Made by a program: the position numbers and the translations under genes
The notes under the pieces: generated by a model
Database searches by the model: none
What the model was told of the DNA's origin: nothing
Seen by the model: the letters and a program-made list of their open reading frames with translations, nothing else
Shown here: positions 19,273 to 26,893 of the stretch, piece by piece
Layout: each line of letters opens with the position of its first letter
How positions within the stretch are numbered: the first letter of the stretch is position 1
DNA from: Streptomyces amritsarensis
GTDB lineage: Bacteria; Actinomycetota; Actinomycetes; Streptomycetales; Streptomycetaceae
Length of the DNA stretch: 64,000 nucleotides
Direction of reading: 5' to 3'
Assembly: GCF_001953875.1 (NCBI RefSeq)
Contig: NZ_MQUR01000013.1
Location: 1-64,000, forward strand

Positions 19273-21186
19273 ATGCGTGTGACTCTGGTGAACATGCCGT
19301 GGGCTTCCTTGGACACGCCGTCCCTCGCACTGGGGATCCTGCATTCCATCGGCCGCTCCCACCGGGCGGACGTGGAGACGGTGAACGCCAACCTGGACTT
19401 CTACGACTGGGCGGCGGAAGCGATCGGACTGCGGGTCGAGGACTACGAGTTCTTCGCCAGTCACGCGTACTTCGAAGGCTACGGGGACTGGGTGTTCTCC
19501 GGTGCCCTCCACGGCGTGCCGGCCTGGCGGGTGCGGGAGTTCGAGGACCGGATGGCGTCGGGCCTCAACCCGCACCTGCGGGCCGTGTGCCTGGCCCTGC
19601 ACGAGGCGTCCGCCCGGTTCGTCGAGGAACTGGCCGTGAAGATCGCCGACACCCGTCCGGACCTGGTGGGGTTCACCACCACGTTCCAGCAGAACACCGC
19701 CGCCCTGGCCACGGCCGCGGCGGTCAAAAGGCTGTCGCCGGGCACCGCCACGGTGCTCGGCGGCGCCAACTGCGACGGACCGCAGGGGGAGGCGCTGCAC
19801 CGCAACTTCCCCGCCGTCGACTACGTCGTGCGCGGCGAGGCCGAGCGGGCGTTTCCCCTGCTGCTCGACGCGGTCCGCGGCGAGGTGGAGCCGGGGACGA
19901 TCCCGGGGCTGTGCTGGCGCGGGGACGACGGCGCGCACCGGGCGAACGCGATGTCCCGCTTCCCCCTGCCGCCCGGCGAGTTGAAGCAGCCCGACTACCG
20001 GCCCTACTTCGCCCGGGTGCAGCAGTCGGCGGCCCGCTCCAGGATCGAGCCGAAGCTGGTGCTGGAGGGCTCGCGCGGATGTTGGTGGGGCGAGAAGCAC
20101 CACTGCACGTTCTGCGGGCTCAACGGATCGTCGATGGCCTTCCGCAGCAAGGCCCCCGAGGCGTTCGTGAGCGAGATCGTGGAACAGGCCCGGCTGCACC
20201 AGGTGCTCGACGTCCTCGTCGTGGACAACATCCTCGACATGGGCTACCTGCGCAGCGTGATGCCCGCCCTGATCGAGGCGGGCCACGACCTCCGCTTCCA
20301 CTACGAGATCAAGTCCAACCTCCGCCACCGCCAGCTGCAGACGCTCGCCGATGCCGGCCTCGTCCAGGTGCAGCCCGGTATCGAGAGCCTCAGCAGCAGG
20401 GTCCTGCGCCTGATGGACAAGGGCGTCACCGGCTGCCAGAACGTGCGCCACCTGCGGGACGCCCAGTCGGCCGGCCTCTGGGCCACGTGGAACTACCTCT
20501 ACGGCTTCCCCGGCGAGAGGGAGAGCGACTACACCGAGGTGATCCGGCAGTTGCCCGCCCTCACCCACCTCACCCCGCCCGACGGCGTCACCCGCATCGA
20601 GATCGAGCGGTTCAGCCCCTACTTCGACCGCCCGGAACTGGGCTTCTCCCCGCTGCGGCCGGCCGCGCACTATGCCGTCGTGTACGACCTGCCGGAGACG
20701 GAGCTGTACGACCTGGCCTACCTCTTCGACGCCCCGCACGCCGGCATCGGCGAAACCCTCGCCAAGCAGCTCGGCGCCGCCGTCGAGCGGTGGCGCGACC
20801 AGCACCTGCACAGCAGCCTCACCCGCTACGACATCGGATCGAGAATCGTGTTGAACAACCGGCGGGAGGACTTCGACTGGACGACGAGGAGCATCACGGA
20901 CCCGGTCGAGGTGTCCGCGTTCCGGCTGCTGGAGGACCCGCGGAGCGTGCAGTCGCTGACCCACCGGCTCCGCGCCAGATTCCCCACCAGCGTCTCCCCG
21001 GCCCGCGTGGGCGAACTGCTCGCGCAGTGGAGCCAGGACGGGCTGCTCTACGAGGACGCCGACCGGTACGTCCACGTCGTGCCGCTGGGCACCAACGCGG
21101 AGCTGACCCGCCTCGGCGGCTGCGCCCCGGACCTGACCCGGGACTTCGCGCGGGCCGCCGGCCCCGGCCCCGAGGACACCCTGTGA
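19273..21186 (+). CDS. Cobalamin-type radical SAM RiPP maturation protein (rSAM_ocin_1 family)
   Basis: A 637-residue protein whose first about 190 residues match the B12-binding fold of class B radical SAM enzymes (MRVTLVNMPWASLDTPSLAL, GFTTTFQQN, VLGGANCDG, VVRGEAERAFP). The radical SAM domain carries the family hallmark GCWWGEKHHCTFCGLNGSSM, a CX7CX2C cluster motif (Cys270, Cys278, Cys281), followed by AFRSKAPEAF and VQPGIESLSSRVLRLMDKGV. This wording is that of ribosomal-peptide maturation radical SAM protein 1, often annotated as a C-methyltransferase. It should bind a 4Fe-4S cluster, SAM and cobalamin. The C-terminal about 130 residues include a winged-helix-like segment that may recognise a leader peptide. 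ATG 19273 is used, with GGAGG 12 bases upstream. It overlaps the next gene. Confidence 0.9.
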   Translation: MRVTLVNMPWASLDTPSLALGILHSIGRSHRADVETVNANLDFYDWAAEAIGLRVEDYEFFASHAYFEGYGDWVFSGALHGVPAWRVREFEDRMASGLNPHLRAVCLALHEASARFVEELAVKIADTRPDLVGFTTTFQQNTAALATAAAVKRLSPGTATVLGGANCDGPQGEALHRNFPAVDYVVRGEAERAFPLLLDAVRGEVEPGTIPGLCWRGDDGAHRANAMSRFPLPPGELKQPDYRPYFARVQQSAARSRIEPKLVLEGSRGCWWGEKHHCTFCGLNGSSMAFRSKAPEAFVSEIVEQARLHQVLDVLVVDNILDMGYLRSVMPALIEAGHDLRFHYEIKSNLRHRQLQTLADAGLVQVQPGIESLSSRVLRLMDKGVTGCQNVRHLRDAQSAGLWATWNYLYGFPGERESDYTEVIRQLPALTHLTPPDGVTRIEIERFSPYFDRPELGFSPLRPAAHYAVVYDLPETELYDLAYLFDAPHAGIGETLAKQLGAAVERWRDQHLHSSLTRYDIGSRIVLNNRREDFDWTTRSITDPVEVSAFRLLEDPRSVQSLTHRLRARFPTSVSPARVGELLAQWSQDGLLYEDADRYVHVVPLGTNAELTRLGGCAPDLTRDFARAAGPGPEDTL

Positions 21187-21854
21187 TGGCGGCCCGCAAG
21201 CCGGTGATCGACCTCTGGCGTGACTACCGGGACCACGCGCGGACGCTCCCCGGCATGCACCTCGGCAGCGTCACCGTCTGCGACGCCTCCGTGGACGCGG
21301 CGCACACCGCTCGCGAGCTGTACCGCACGGGCGTGCGCAGGGCCGAGTTCAGCGCCCTGGTCGATCTGTCCGCCACCGCCGAACCGACCAGCGCCGTACG
21401 AATCCTGGACCTGGTCCGGGAGCTGACCGCCTGGGGCGTCGTCGTCGACTGGCGCGTACGGCTGCCCGACGCCGGAGCGTGCCCGGGCGGCCCGTCCGCG
21501 TACACGCTCAGCCACCTGTACCCGCCGTCGCGGGTCGAGGGGCCGGCCGACGCGGCCGAGCTCCGGTCGGTCTGGGCCGAGGGCTTCTTCCTGGGCAAGT
21601 GCCTCGTCCGGAAGGGGCCGGGCTTCCTGGAGATCCGCGACCACCGGCCCGGTGTGCTGAACCGGATCGTGATCGACGAACCGGAGTACCTCGCCGCCGT
21701 CGAGGCGGTCCGGGCCGACCCGTCGGCCGACGGCGTCAGCCCCTCCGTCCGCGGCGATCTCGCGGCGGAGTCCCTCCTGCTCGCGGTCGGCGACCTCTGG
21801 TGGTGGGCCCCCCACCGCCCCCACCGCTGGCCGCAGCCGCCCTTCCGGGTCTGA
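21186..21854 (+). CDS. DUF5825-like partner of the radical SAM protein
   Basis: A 222-residue soluble protein. Its ATG (21186) overlaps the radical SAM stop, so the two are translationally coupled. It starts ARKPVIDLWRDYRDHARTLP and ends with a tryptophan-rich LLLAVGDLWWWAPHRPHRW. I believe it belongs to DUF5825, a family seen beside RiPP-maturation radical SAM proteins in actinomycetes, but the assignment rests on memory of that context. No catalytic motif is visible. A role as an accessory or peptide-handling partner of the radical SAM enzyme is inferred from the coupling alone. It is the last gene of the rightward unit. Confidence 0.7.
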   Translation: MAARKPVIDLWRDYRDHARTLPGMHLGSVTVCDASVDAAHTARELYRTGVRRAEFSALVDLSATAEPTSAVRILDLVRELTAWGVVVDWRVRLPDAGACPGGPSAYTLSHLYPPSRVEGPADAAELRSVWAEGFFLGKCLVRKGPGFLEIRDHRPGVLNRIVIDEPEYLAAVEAVRADPSADGVSPSVRGDLAAESLLLAVGDLWWWAPHRPHRWPQPPFRV

Positions 21855-21934
21855 CCGGCCGGAGCCGACACGCCCCGGCGGCTCAGAGCGGTCGAGCGAA
21901 ACCAGAGCCGGGCCGGTCACCCCGCCCCGAACGG

Positions 21935-22795
21935 TCAGGTGGCGAACTCGCCCACCCACGTGCGCTTCAGCAGGTGCTTGGGCAGGTAGTCGGACTCCAC
22001 GTCGACAGGGAAACCCGCGTCGTAGGCGAGGCAGGCCATGGCGAGCGGGCCGACTGCGACGAGCCCACGGGCGTCGCGCGCGAGGCCTTCGTCCGCGGTC
22101 CAGTACTGCTTGTGCAGCGTGAGGGCGTTGACCAGGGAGCGGTTGAACTGTTCGTGATCGCCGGTGACGAAACGGTGGAAGAGGTCCACGACGGGCCACA
22201 GGATCTTCGTGGTCATCTCGGGTCCGGAGATCGGAGCAGCCAGTGGAGCCAGTCCCTCTGCGGCCTGGAGAAGGTGGTCGCCGAGGTCCGGCCGGCTCAG
22301 CCAGTACGAACGGAGCGTCTCCGACCAGGGGTGGATATAGGGGTCGAACTCGGCCCCGGATGCCTGCAGCAGGCTCGGCGGGATCTCGCAGAGCGCGTCC
22401 AGCCGTGCCTTGTCGCGGCAGATCACCGACAAGAAGAAGACGTTGATCCAGGAACCGGTGTTCACCCAGGACCGCGGCCCGGTGGCCGGGAGAGAGCGCA
22501 TCTCGTGGTGGATGAGGCAGTCGACGCTCTCGGAGGCCGTGGCCGCAGCGGCGAACATCGCCGAACCGGACTGCATGGCGACCACCCACGCCTCCCATGT
22601 CTCCAGCCATCCTGCCGCCGGGTCCGGCACACTCCGCTCCTGGGCGAGGAGCAGAGCGTCGGACATGGCGTCGGCGATGGCTTCGGGCGCCTCCCGCAGG
22701 TCTTCCAGCGCCCACACGACGCCGTCGCTGAGTACGGGGTCACGCCCCGGAAGGTCATCGCGGAGGAATTCATGACGCGGAACAGAGACCGCCAC
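21935..22795 (-). CDS. Imm49-family immunity protein
   Basis: A 286-residue, helix-rich cytoplasmic protein resembling the Imm49 family of polymorphic-toxin immunity proteins (SVDCLIHHEMRSLPATG, WINVFFLSVICRDKARLDAL, FDPYIHPWSETLRSYW, LTLHKQYWTADEGLA). Its GTG start (22795) overlaps the last base of the toxin stop codon, the standard toxin-immunity arrangement. It should bind and neutralise the C-terminal toxin domain encoded directly upstream, protecting the producer and its kin. It is the last gene of the leftward secretion locus. Confidence 0.85.
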   Translation of the reverse strand: MAVSVPRHEFLRDDLPGRDPVLSDGVVWALEDLREAPEAIADAMSDALLLAQERSVPDPAAGWLETWEAWVVAMQSGSAMFAAAATASESVDCLIHHEMRSLPATGPRSWVNTGSWINVFFLSVICRDKARLDALCEIPPSLLQASGAEFDPYIHPWSETLRSYWLSRPDLGDHLLQAAEGLAPLAAPISGPEMTTKILWPVVDLFHRFVTGDHEQFNRSLVNALTLHKQYWTADEGLARDARGLVAVGPLAMACLAYDAGFPVDVESDYLPKHLLKRTWVGEFAT

Positions 22796-25572
22796 TAGCG
22801 TCCTCCTCGGTAGAGATCGAAGTAACTGAGTTCGGCCCCAGCATAAGTCCCGGTGTGTTTGTTGGCTTGAACCATCACATATTGGACCTTCTGCCTACGG
22901 AGGGCCGGGATCATCTGATCTGCGATCTTCTTGTCCGTGCCGCCTCGAGCCTTCATTTCCTCAAGGATCGTGCGGACGTACTCGATCGTGCCCTGCTTGA
23001 CCTTCATGTTGGCGTGGGGGCCTGCACCCTGGCGCCAGGCCAGCTCTCCACCGGGTGCCTTGGCCTCGACGATGAGGAAGTCCCCCGTGCCGTTGTCGAG
23101 GCGGTACAGCTGGTCGAATCTCCGCGCACCGTGGCCGGTGTCCATGAGATCGATCCATTGCGGATTGGTGAACTCGGCCGGAACGACGTGCAGTCTTGCC
23201 GCGCCTTCACCGAGATTTTCGCCGACCTTGGTGTTGTTGGGGACATCACCCATGGCGTCCTTGGCGGCTTCGAGCTTCGCCAGGTTCTCGGCGGTCTTGG
23301 ACTTGTCGTACGCCCGTTGTGCGTCACCGAGGTCCAGGTACTTCTGGTGGGTGCCGGCCAGCTCGTCGAGCTTCGGGCTGACGTGCGTCTGCACGGAGGC
23401 CACATCCACCGGCTTGGAGGGGAGGCGGTAGTACTCGCGGTCCGCGGAGGGCAGGTCGTCGGTCGCCAGCCACTTCGGGTCGGTTCCCTCCGTCAGCTTG
23501 GGCAGGCGCTGTCCGTCGACGATCCGGTCGGCGTCGAGCCGGTGGCCGCGCGTGGCTTCGTAGTGCTGCAGTCGCCAGGCCTCGTCCTCGTTGGCCAGCC
23601 GAACGTGCTCGTCGTGCCAGTACTTCGCCTGCTCGGGCGTCCGCTGGACCCACTCGGTGCTGCCCTCGCCGTAGCGCAGGTCACCCGGCTGGTACGGGCC
23701 GGTGTCGTCGCCGGCACGGGTCGCGTCGTCGACGCCGCCCGTGCCGGGTGCGTCCGGGAGGCTGTTGCCCGTGCCCAGAGTGTCCGGGCGCGGGCCGCCC
23801 GTGCCGCCCGGGCCGTCGCCGTGGGTGGCTCCGGTGCCCGGGCCGTCCGCGTGGGTGCCGGCCGTGGAGGGGGTGTCCGCGTGGGTGGCACCCGTCGGGG
23901 ACGGGGTGTCGCCGCCGCGGGACGGGGGGTTGAGGTCGTTGCGCGGCATGTTGTCCGGGGCGTGGCCGCCCGGGGTGTTGTCGACGCCGCGCGGGCCGTT
24001 GTCCAGCGTGTGGAGCGGGTCGGAGATGTCGGAGCCGAGGCGGATGGCGTCGTCGCCGCCGCGGCCGCCGACCCCGGCGAGTTCGAGTTCCGGGACCCTG
24101 ACCGTGGCCGGGGTGTCGACCTTCGGTGTTTCGACGCGGGGGACGTTTGCGGCCTGCTCCTTCGGGGAGTCCTTGCCGGCCTGGGAGAGTGAGCCGTCCG
24201 CCTCGTAGATGTTGCCCTTGGGGTCCATGAACTGCGCCGGGCCGTCCACCGGCAGCTTGACCGTGCCCGGCGGGAACGTCGTGGTGCCCTCGGGCAGCTT
24301 GATGTTGCCGTCGGGGAGTTTGGTGGCGCCGTCCGGGACGACGGCGCCCGGCGGGAGGTGGATCGCGCCGTCGGGGAGGTGGATCGCTCCTTCGGGGAGG
24401 GCGACCGCGCCGTCGAGGTTGATGTTCGGGACCTCGACGTTGCCCATGCCCTTCAGGCCCGCCATCACGTCGCCGATCTTCGAGAAGCCCGCGCCCGCGC
24501 CCTTGAAGATGTACGTCATCGGGTCGATCGCGTGCCCGGCCTTGCCCGCGAAGGACAGGGTCTTGGCGACCGCGCCGGCCTTGCCCGCGCCGGCGGCGGC
24601 GCCGCCCGCGCCACCCGTGAAGATCGTGGTCACGACGTTGAAGGTGACCGCGCCCGCCGCGCGGGACGGGTTGGAGCCCCACTGGTCCCAGGCCAGCAGC
24701 GCCTTGCCGGTCTCCTTCATCGCCGTACGGGAGTCCCGCAGCCACGAGGGCAGCTTGTCGTCCGGCGCGGACAGGAACAACGGTCCGGCGCCGGGGATCG
24801 ACAGGATCGCCAGGCCGGTGCCCAGCTTGGCCAGGCCGGTCCAGGACTGCTTGAACACGTCCCAGCCCTGGAGGCCGACCAGGCCGCCGAGGCCCTTGAG
24901 GGTGCCCCACACGCCGTCGACGACGATGCCCTTGCCGAACTCCCAGGCGTGCTCCCACACCTGCCACGCCGGGATGGACTCCTCGACCGCGTCGCCCCAG
25001 GGCAGGGACTTGGCCTGCTTCATCGCCTCGGCGTCGTAGCCGTACATGTCCTTGGCGTTGGAGCCGTCGTTGACCCGCAGGGGCTTGCCCCCGACCAGCG
25101 CGACGATCTTGGCGTGGGCGGCCCGTTCCACTTCCTGGAACTCCGCCCACACCTCGGCGATCTTGTTGCGGCGTTCGAGGTTCTCGTCGATCAGGTCGCC
25201 GTCCTCACGCCACTTGTCCTCCTTCGAAACCTTCGTGCGGAACGCCGCCGCCTCCGCCTTCAGGTTCTCCAGCTTCTTGACGACCGGTGCCGCGTCACGC
25301 GAGTACGTGCCCAGCGCGCCCGCGATCGTGCACATGTCGGAGCTGAGCTTCAGGCCCAGGTCCGAGACCGGCTTCGTCGTCGCGAACAGCTGGTCGGCCT
25401 CCGGCGCCTGGTAGAAGGCCTGGAGGCCGCCGAAGCTGGTGTGGACGTCCGAGGCCTTCGTCGAGACCGCGGCCCCGCCCGACGAGATCGCCTTCACCTT
25501 CTCGTCGAGCACCGCGAGATTCCCGGTGAACACCGGCACCTCGGCCGGATCGACCGGCGCGTCCCCGCTCAC
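22795..25572 (-). CDS. Type VII-secreted polymorphic toxin with a PD-(D/E)XK nuclease domain
   Basis: A 925-residue modular toxin. Residues 1-200 are helical and WXG/LXG-like (FTGNLAVLDEKVKAISSG, FGGLQAFYQAPEA). A hydrophobic Gly/Ala-rich middle region spans about 215-385. Residues about 405-470 are repeats of the type LPDGAIHLPPGA. A Pro/Gly/Asp-rich spacer follows to about 660, and a folded C-terminal domain covers about 670-925. That last domain has Asp831 and the core FLIVEAK (Glu836, Lys838), then a helix with QGTIEYVRTILEEM. This is the active-site pattern of restriction-endonuclease-fold toxins, so it probably cleaves DNA or RNA in target cells. It overlaps the DUF6507-like gene upstream (ATGA) and the Imm49 gene downstream. 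Export by the adjacent EccC/EccD system is inferred. Confidence 0.85.
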   Translation of the reverse strand: MSGDAPVDPAEVPVFTGNLAVLDEKVKAISSGGAAVSTKASDVHTSFGGLQAFYQAPEADQLFATTKPVSDLGLKLSSDMCTIAGALGTYSRDAAPVVKKLENLKAEAAAFRTKVSKEDKWREDGDLIDENLERRNKIAEVWAEFQEVERAAHAKIVALVGGKPLRVNDGSNAKDMYGYDAEAMKQAKSLPWGDAVEESIPAWQVWEHAWEFGKGIVVDGVWGTLKGLGGLVGLQGWDVFKQSWTGLAKLGTGLAILSIPGAGPLFLSAPDDKLPSWLRDSRTAMKETGKALLAWDQWGSNPSRAAGAVTFNVVTTIFTGGAGGAAAGAGKAGAVAKTLSFAGKAGHAIDPMTYIFKGAGAGFSKIGDVMAGLKGMGNVEVPNINLDGAVALPEGAIHLPDGAIHLPPGAVVPDGATKLPDGNIKLPEGTTTFPPGTVKLPVDGPAQFMDPKGNIYEADGSLSQAGKDSPKEQAANVPRVETPKVDTPATVRVPELELAGVGGRGGDDAIRLGSDISDPLHTLDNGPRGVDNTPGGHAPDNMPRNDLNPPSRGGDTPSPTGATHADTPSTAGTHADGPGTGATHGDGPGGTGGPRPDTLGTGNSLPDAPGTGGVDDATRAGDDTGPYQPGDLRYGEGSTEWVQRTPEQAKYWHDEHVRLANEDEAWRLQHYEATRGHRLDADRIVDGQRLPKLTEGTDPKWLATDDLPSADREYYRLPSKPVDVASVQTHVSPKLDELAGTHQKYLDLGDAQRAYDKSKTAENLAKLEAAKDAMGDVPNNTKVGENLGEGAARLHVVPAEFTNPQWIDLMDTGHGARRFDQLYRLDNGTGDFLIVEAKAPGGELAWRQGAGPHANMKVKQGTIEYVRTILEEMKARGGTDKKIADQMIPALRRQKVQYVMVQANKHTGTYAGAELSYFDLYRGGR

Positions 25573-25997
25573 TTCTTGCCCCCGGTCTTCTCACGCAGGA
25601 TGTCGAGGTTCACGGACTTCGCGGCGTCCTGGGCGGCCTTGGCCTGCTCCAGGTCGCCTTCCAGGTACTCGTTCGTCGCCGCCACCGCGCCGAGGATGCA
25701 CGCCTCGATCCGCTCGGCCATCGACTTGAACTCCGGCTTGCGGGCCGTCAGGTACTCGCCCAGCGCGGCCGCGACCGGCCCCATCGCCTTCTGGCTCAGC
25801 GGCGGCTGCCCGGGAGCCACCGGGCCCTGCAGTTTGGTTTCCGCCTGCGAGCCGGGGACGGCCGTCCCCGCGGCCTGGGCCGCCTCCGACATGGCTGTGA
25901 GCAGCGCGTTCAACGCCTTCTCCAGCTCGCCGGCGTTCCCGCCGACGGTCTTCAAGTGGCCCTGTACACCTTGCGGCTTGATGTCCCACGACGTCAT
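25569..25997 (-). CDS. DUF6507-like WXG-type small protein
   Basis: A 142-residue helical protein starting TSWDIKPQGVQGHLKTVGGN and containing LTAMSEAAQAAGTAVPGSQ. This matches the small DUF6507-type proteins common in Streptomyces type VII loci (recognised from memory). It has no signal peptide and ends in a charged tail REKTGGKK. Its stop overlaps the toxin start, so it is likely a co-expressed partner or chaperone-like heterodimer mate for the toxin's N-terminal helical domain. Confidence 0.75.
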   Translation of the reverse strand: MTSWDIKPQGVQGHLKTVGGNAGELEKALNALLTAMSEAAQAAGTAVPGSQAETKLQGPVAPGQPPLSQKAMGPVAAALGEYLTARKPEFKSMAERIEACILGAVAATNEYLEGDLEQAKAAQDAAKSVNLDILREKTGGKK

Positions 25998-26053
25998 GGA
26001 CGTACTACCCCCGTGTCCCCGACTCTCCTACCGACCCGCTGAAGCGATCCCGC

Positions 26054-26368
26054 TCAGCCGATGTTGTCGACCGCGGCCTTCGCCCGCTGGAGCGTCTGGC
26101 GCGCGGTCGTGTCGTTCTTCTCCAGCGTCGTGTTCAGCAGCTGGATGATGTTCTTGACCTCCTGGGAGGCGTTCTTCCACCGCAGTTCCTTGGCGTGGTA
26201 GTCATCCGCCACGCCGTCCGCCGCGAAGTCCGACATCGCCGCGGCCACCTGTGCCTCACGCGCCGCGATCACCTGCTCCAGCTGGCCGATCACCGCCTTG
26301 ATGCCGCCCTGCACCTCCGTCGAGGCACCCACGTCGTACGCGCGACGGTCCGTCCCACCCGTACCCAT
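26054..26368 (-). CDS. WXG100/ESAT-6-like secreted protein
   Basis: A 104-residue protein with two predicted helices (EVQGGIKAVIGQLEQVIAAR and QEVKNIIQLLNTTLEKND) and a central turn DDYHAKELRWKNAS that replaces the usual WXG. Size and pattern are those of ESAT-6-like type VII substrates. ATG 26368 is preceded by GGGGAG at a good distance. It lies between the other WXG-like gene and the DUF6507-like gene. It is probably exported as a helical dimer through EccC recognition. Confidence 0.8.
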   Translation of the reverse strand: MGTGGTDRRAYDVGASTEVQGGIKAVIGQLEQVIAAREAQVAAAMSDFAADGVADDYHAKELRWKNASQEVKNIIQLLNTTLEKNDTTARQTLQRAKAAVDNIG

Positions 26369-26429
26369 GACAACCACACTCCCCGTGAAGAAGAAGACCC
26401 GAAAGGAAGACCCGCCAGACCCGGTGGGC

Positions 26430-26762
26430 CTAGCGGCCGCGGAAGCGGGCCGCGTCGAAGTTCGCCGAGCCCTGCGTCTGCCGTGCGTTCTCGCCCTGCT
26501 CCTGGTCACCCGACCCGAACGCCTGCTCCATGCCCGACTGGCCGCCCAGGATCGCCGCCAGCGAGGCGTTCAGCTCCTTGGCGATCCCGTCCGCACGCAG
26601 CTTGAACGAGTCGAACGCCACCTTGCCCTGCCCCTGGAACTTGCCCTCCAGCGGCTGCGCCGCCACCACCAGCTGCTTCACCAGCGCACCCAGGTCGGTG
26701 TTCGAGTTACGCGACCCCGACATCAGGTTCGTCAGAACCTGAGTCCCCATGTCGAACTTCAT
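26430..26762 (-). CDS. WXG100-like secreted protein
   Basis: A 110-residue protein with a first helix (LGALVKQLVVAAQPLEGKF), the turn QGQGKVAFDSFK, and a second helix (DGIAKELNASLAAILGGQSG). The tail QTQGSANFDAARFRGR is flexible. The layout fits ESAT-6-like substrates. It is the first gene after the 131-base promoter-like gap that separates the substrate genes from the machinery genes, and may head its own transcript. Confidence 0.8.
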   Translation of the reverse strand: MKFDMGTQVLTNLMSGSRNSNTDLGALVKQLVVAAQPLEGKFQGQGKVAFDSFKLRADGIAKELNASLAAILGGQSGMEQAFGSGDQEQGENARQTQGSANFDAARFRGR

Positions 26763-26798
26763 CCCAGACTCCCCCGCACTCCCGAAAGGACGTCAACC

Positions 26799-26814
26799 GG
26801 TCATCGGTATGACC
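26799..26814. promoter_or_regulatory. Short dyad upstream of the WXG100-like genes
   Basis: GGTCAT and ATGACC flank CGGT in the only sizeable gap (26763-26893) inside the leftward secretion locus. On the transcribed strand it lies about 40 bases upstream of the first substrate gene, near a TTGCTG/TTGCAG-like element. It is a possible repressor site or part of a promoter. The arms are only six bases, so this is weak. Confidence 0.3.
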
Positions 26815-26893
26815 AGTTCTATCAACATACATCGCACCTGCAACCAGCAACGAGACAGTTGTGACCGACCCATGACAAACCGCCAGGCCATCT

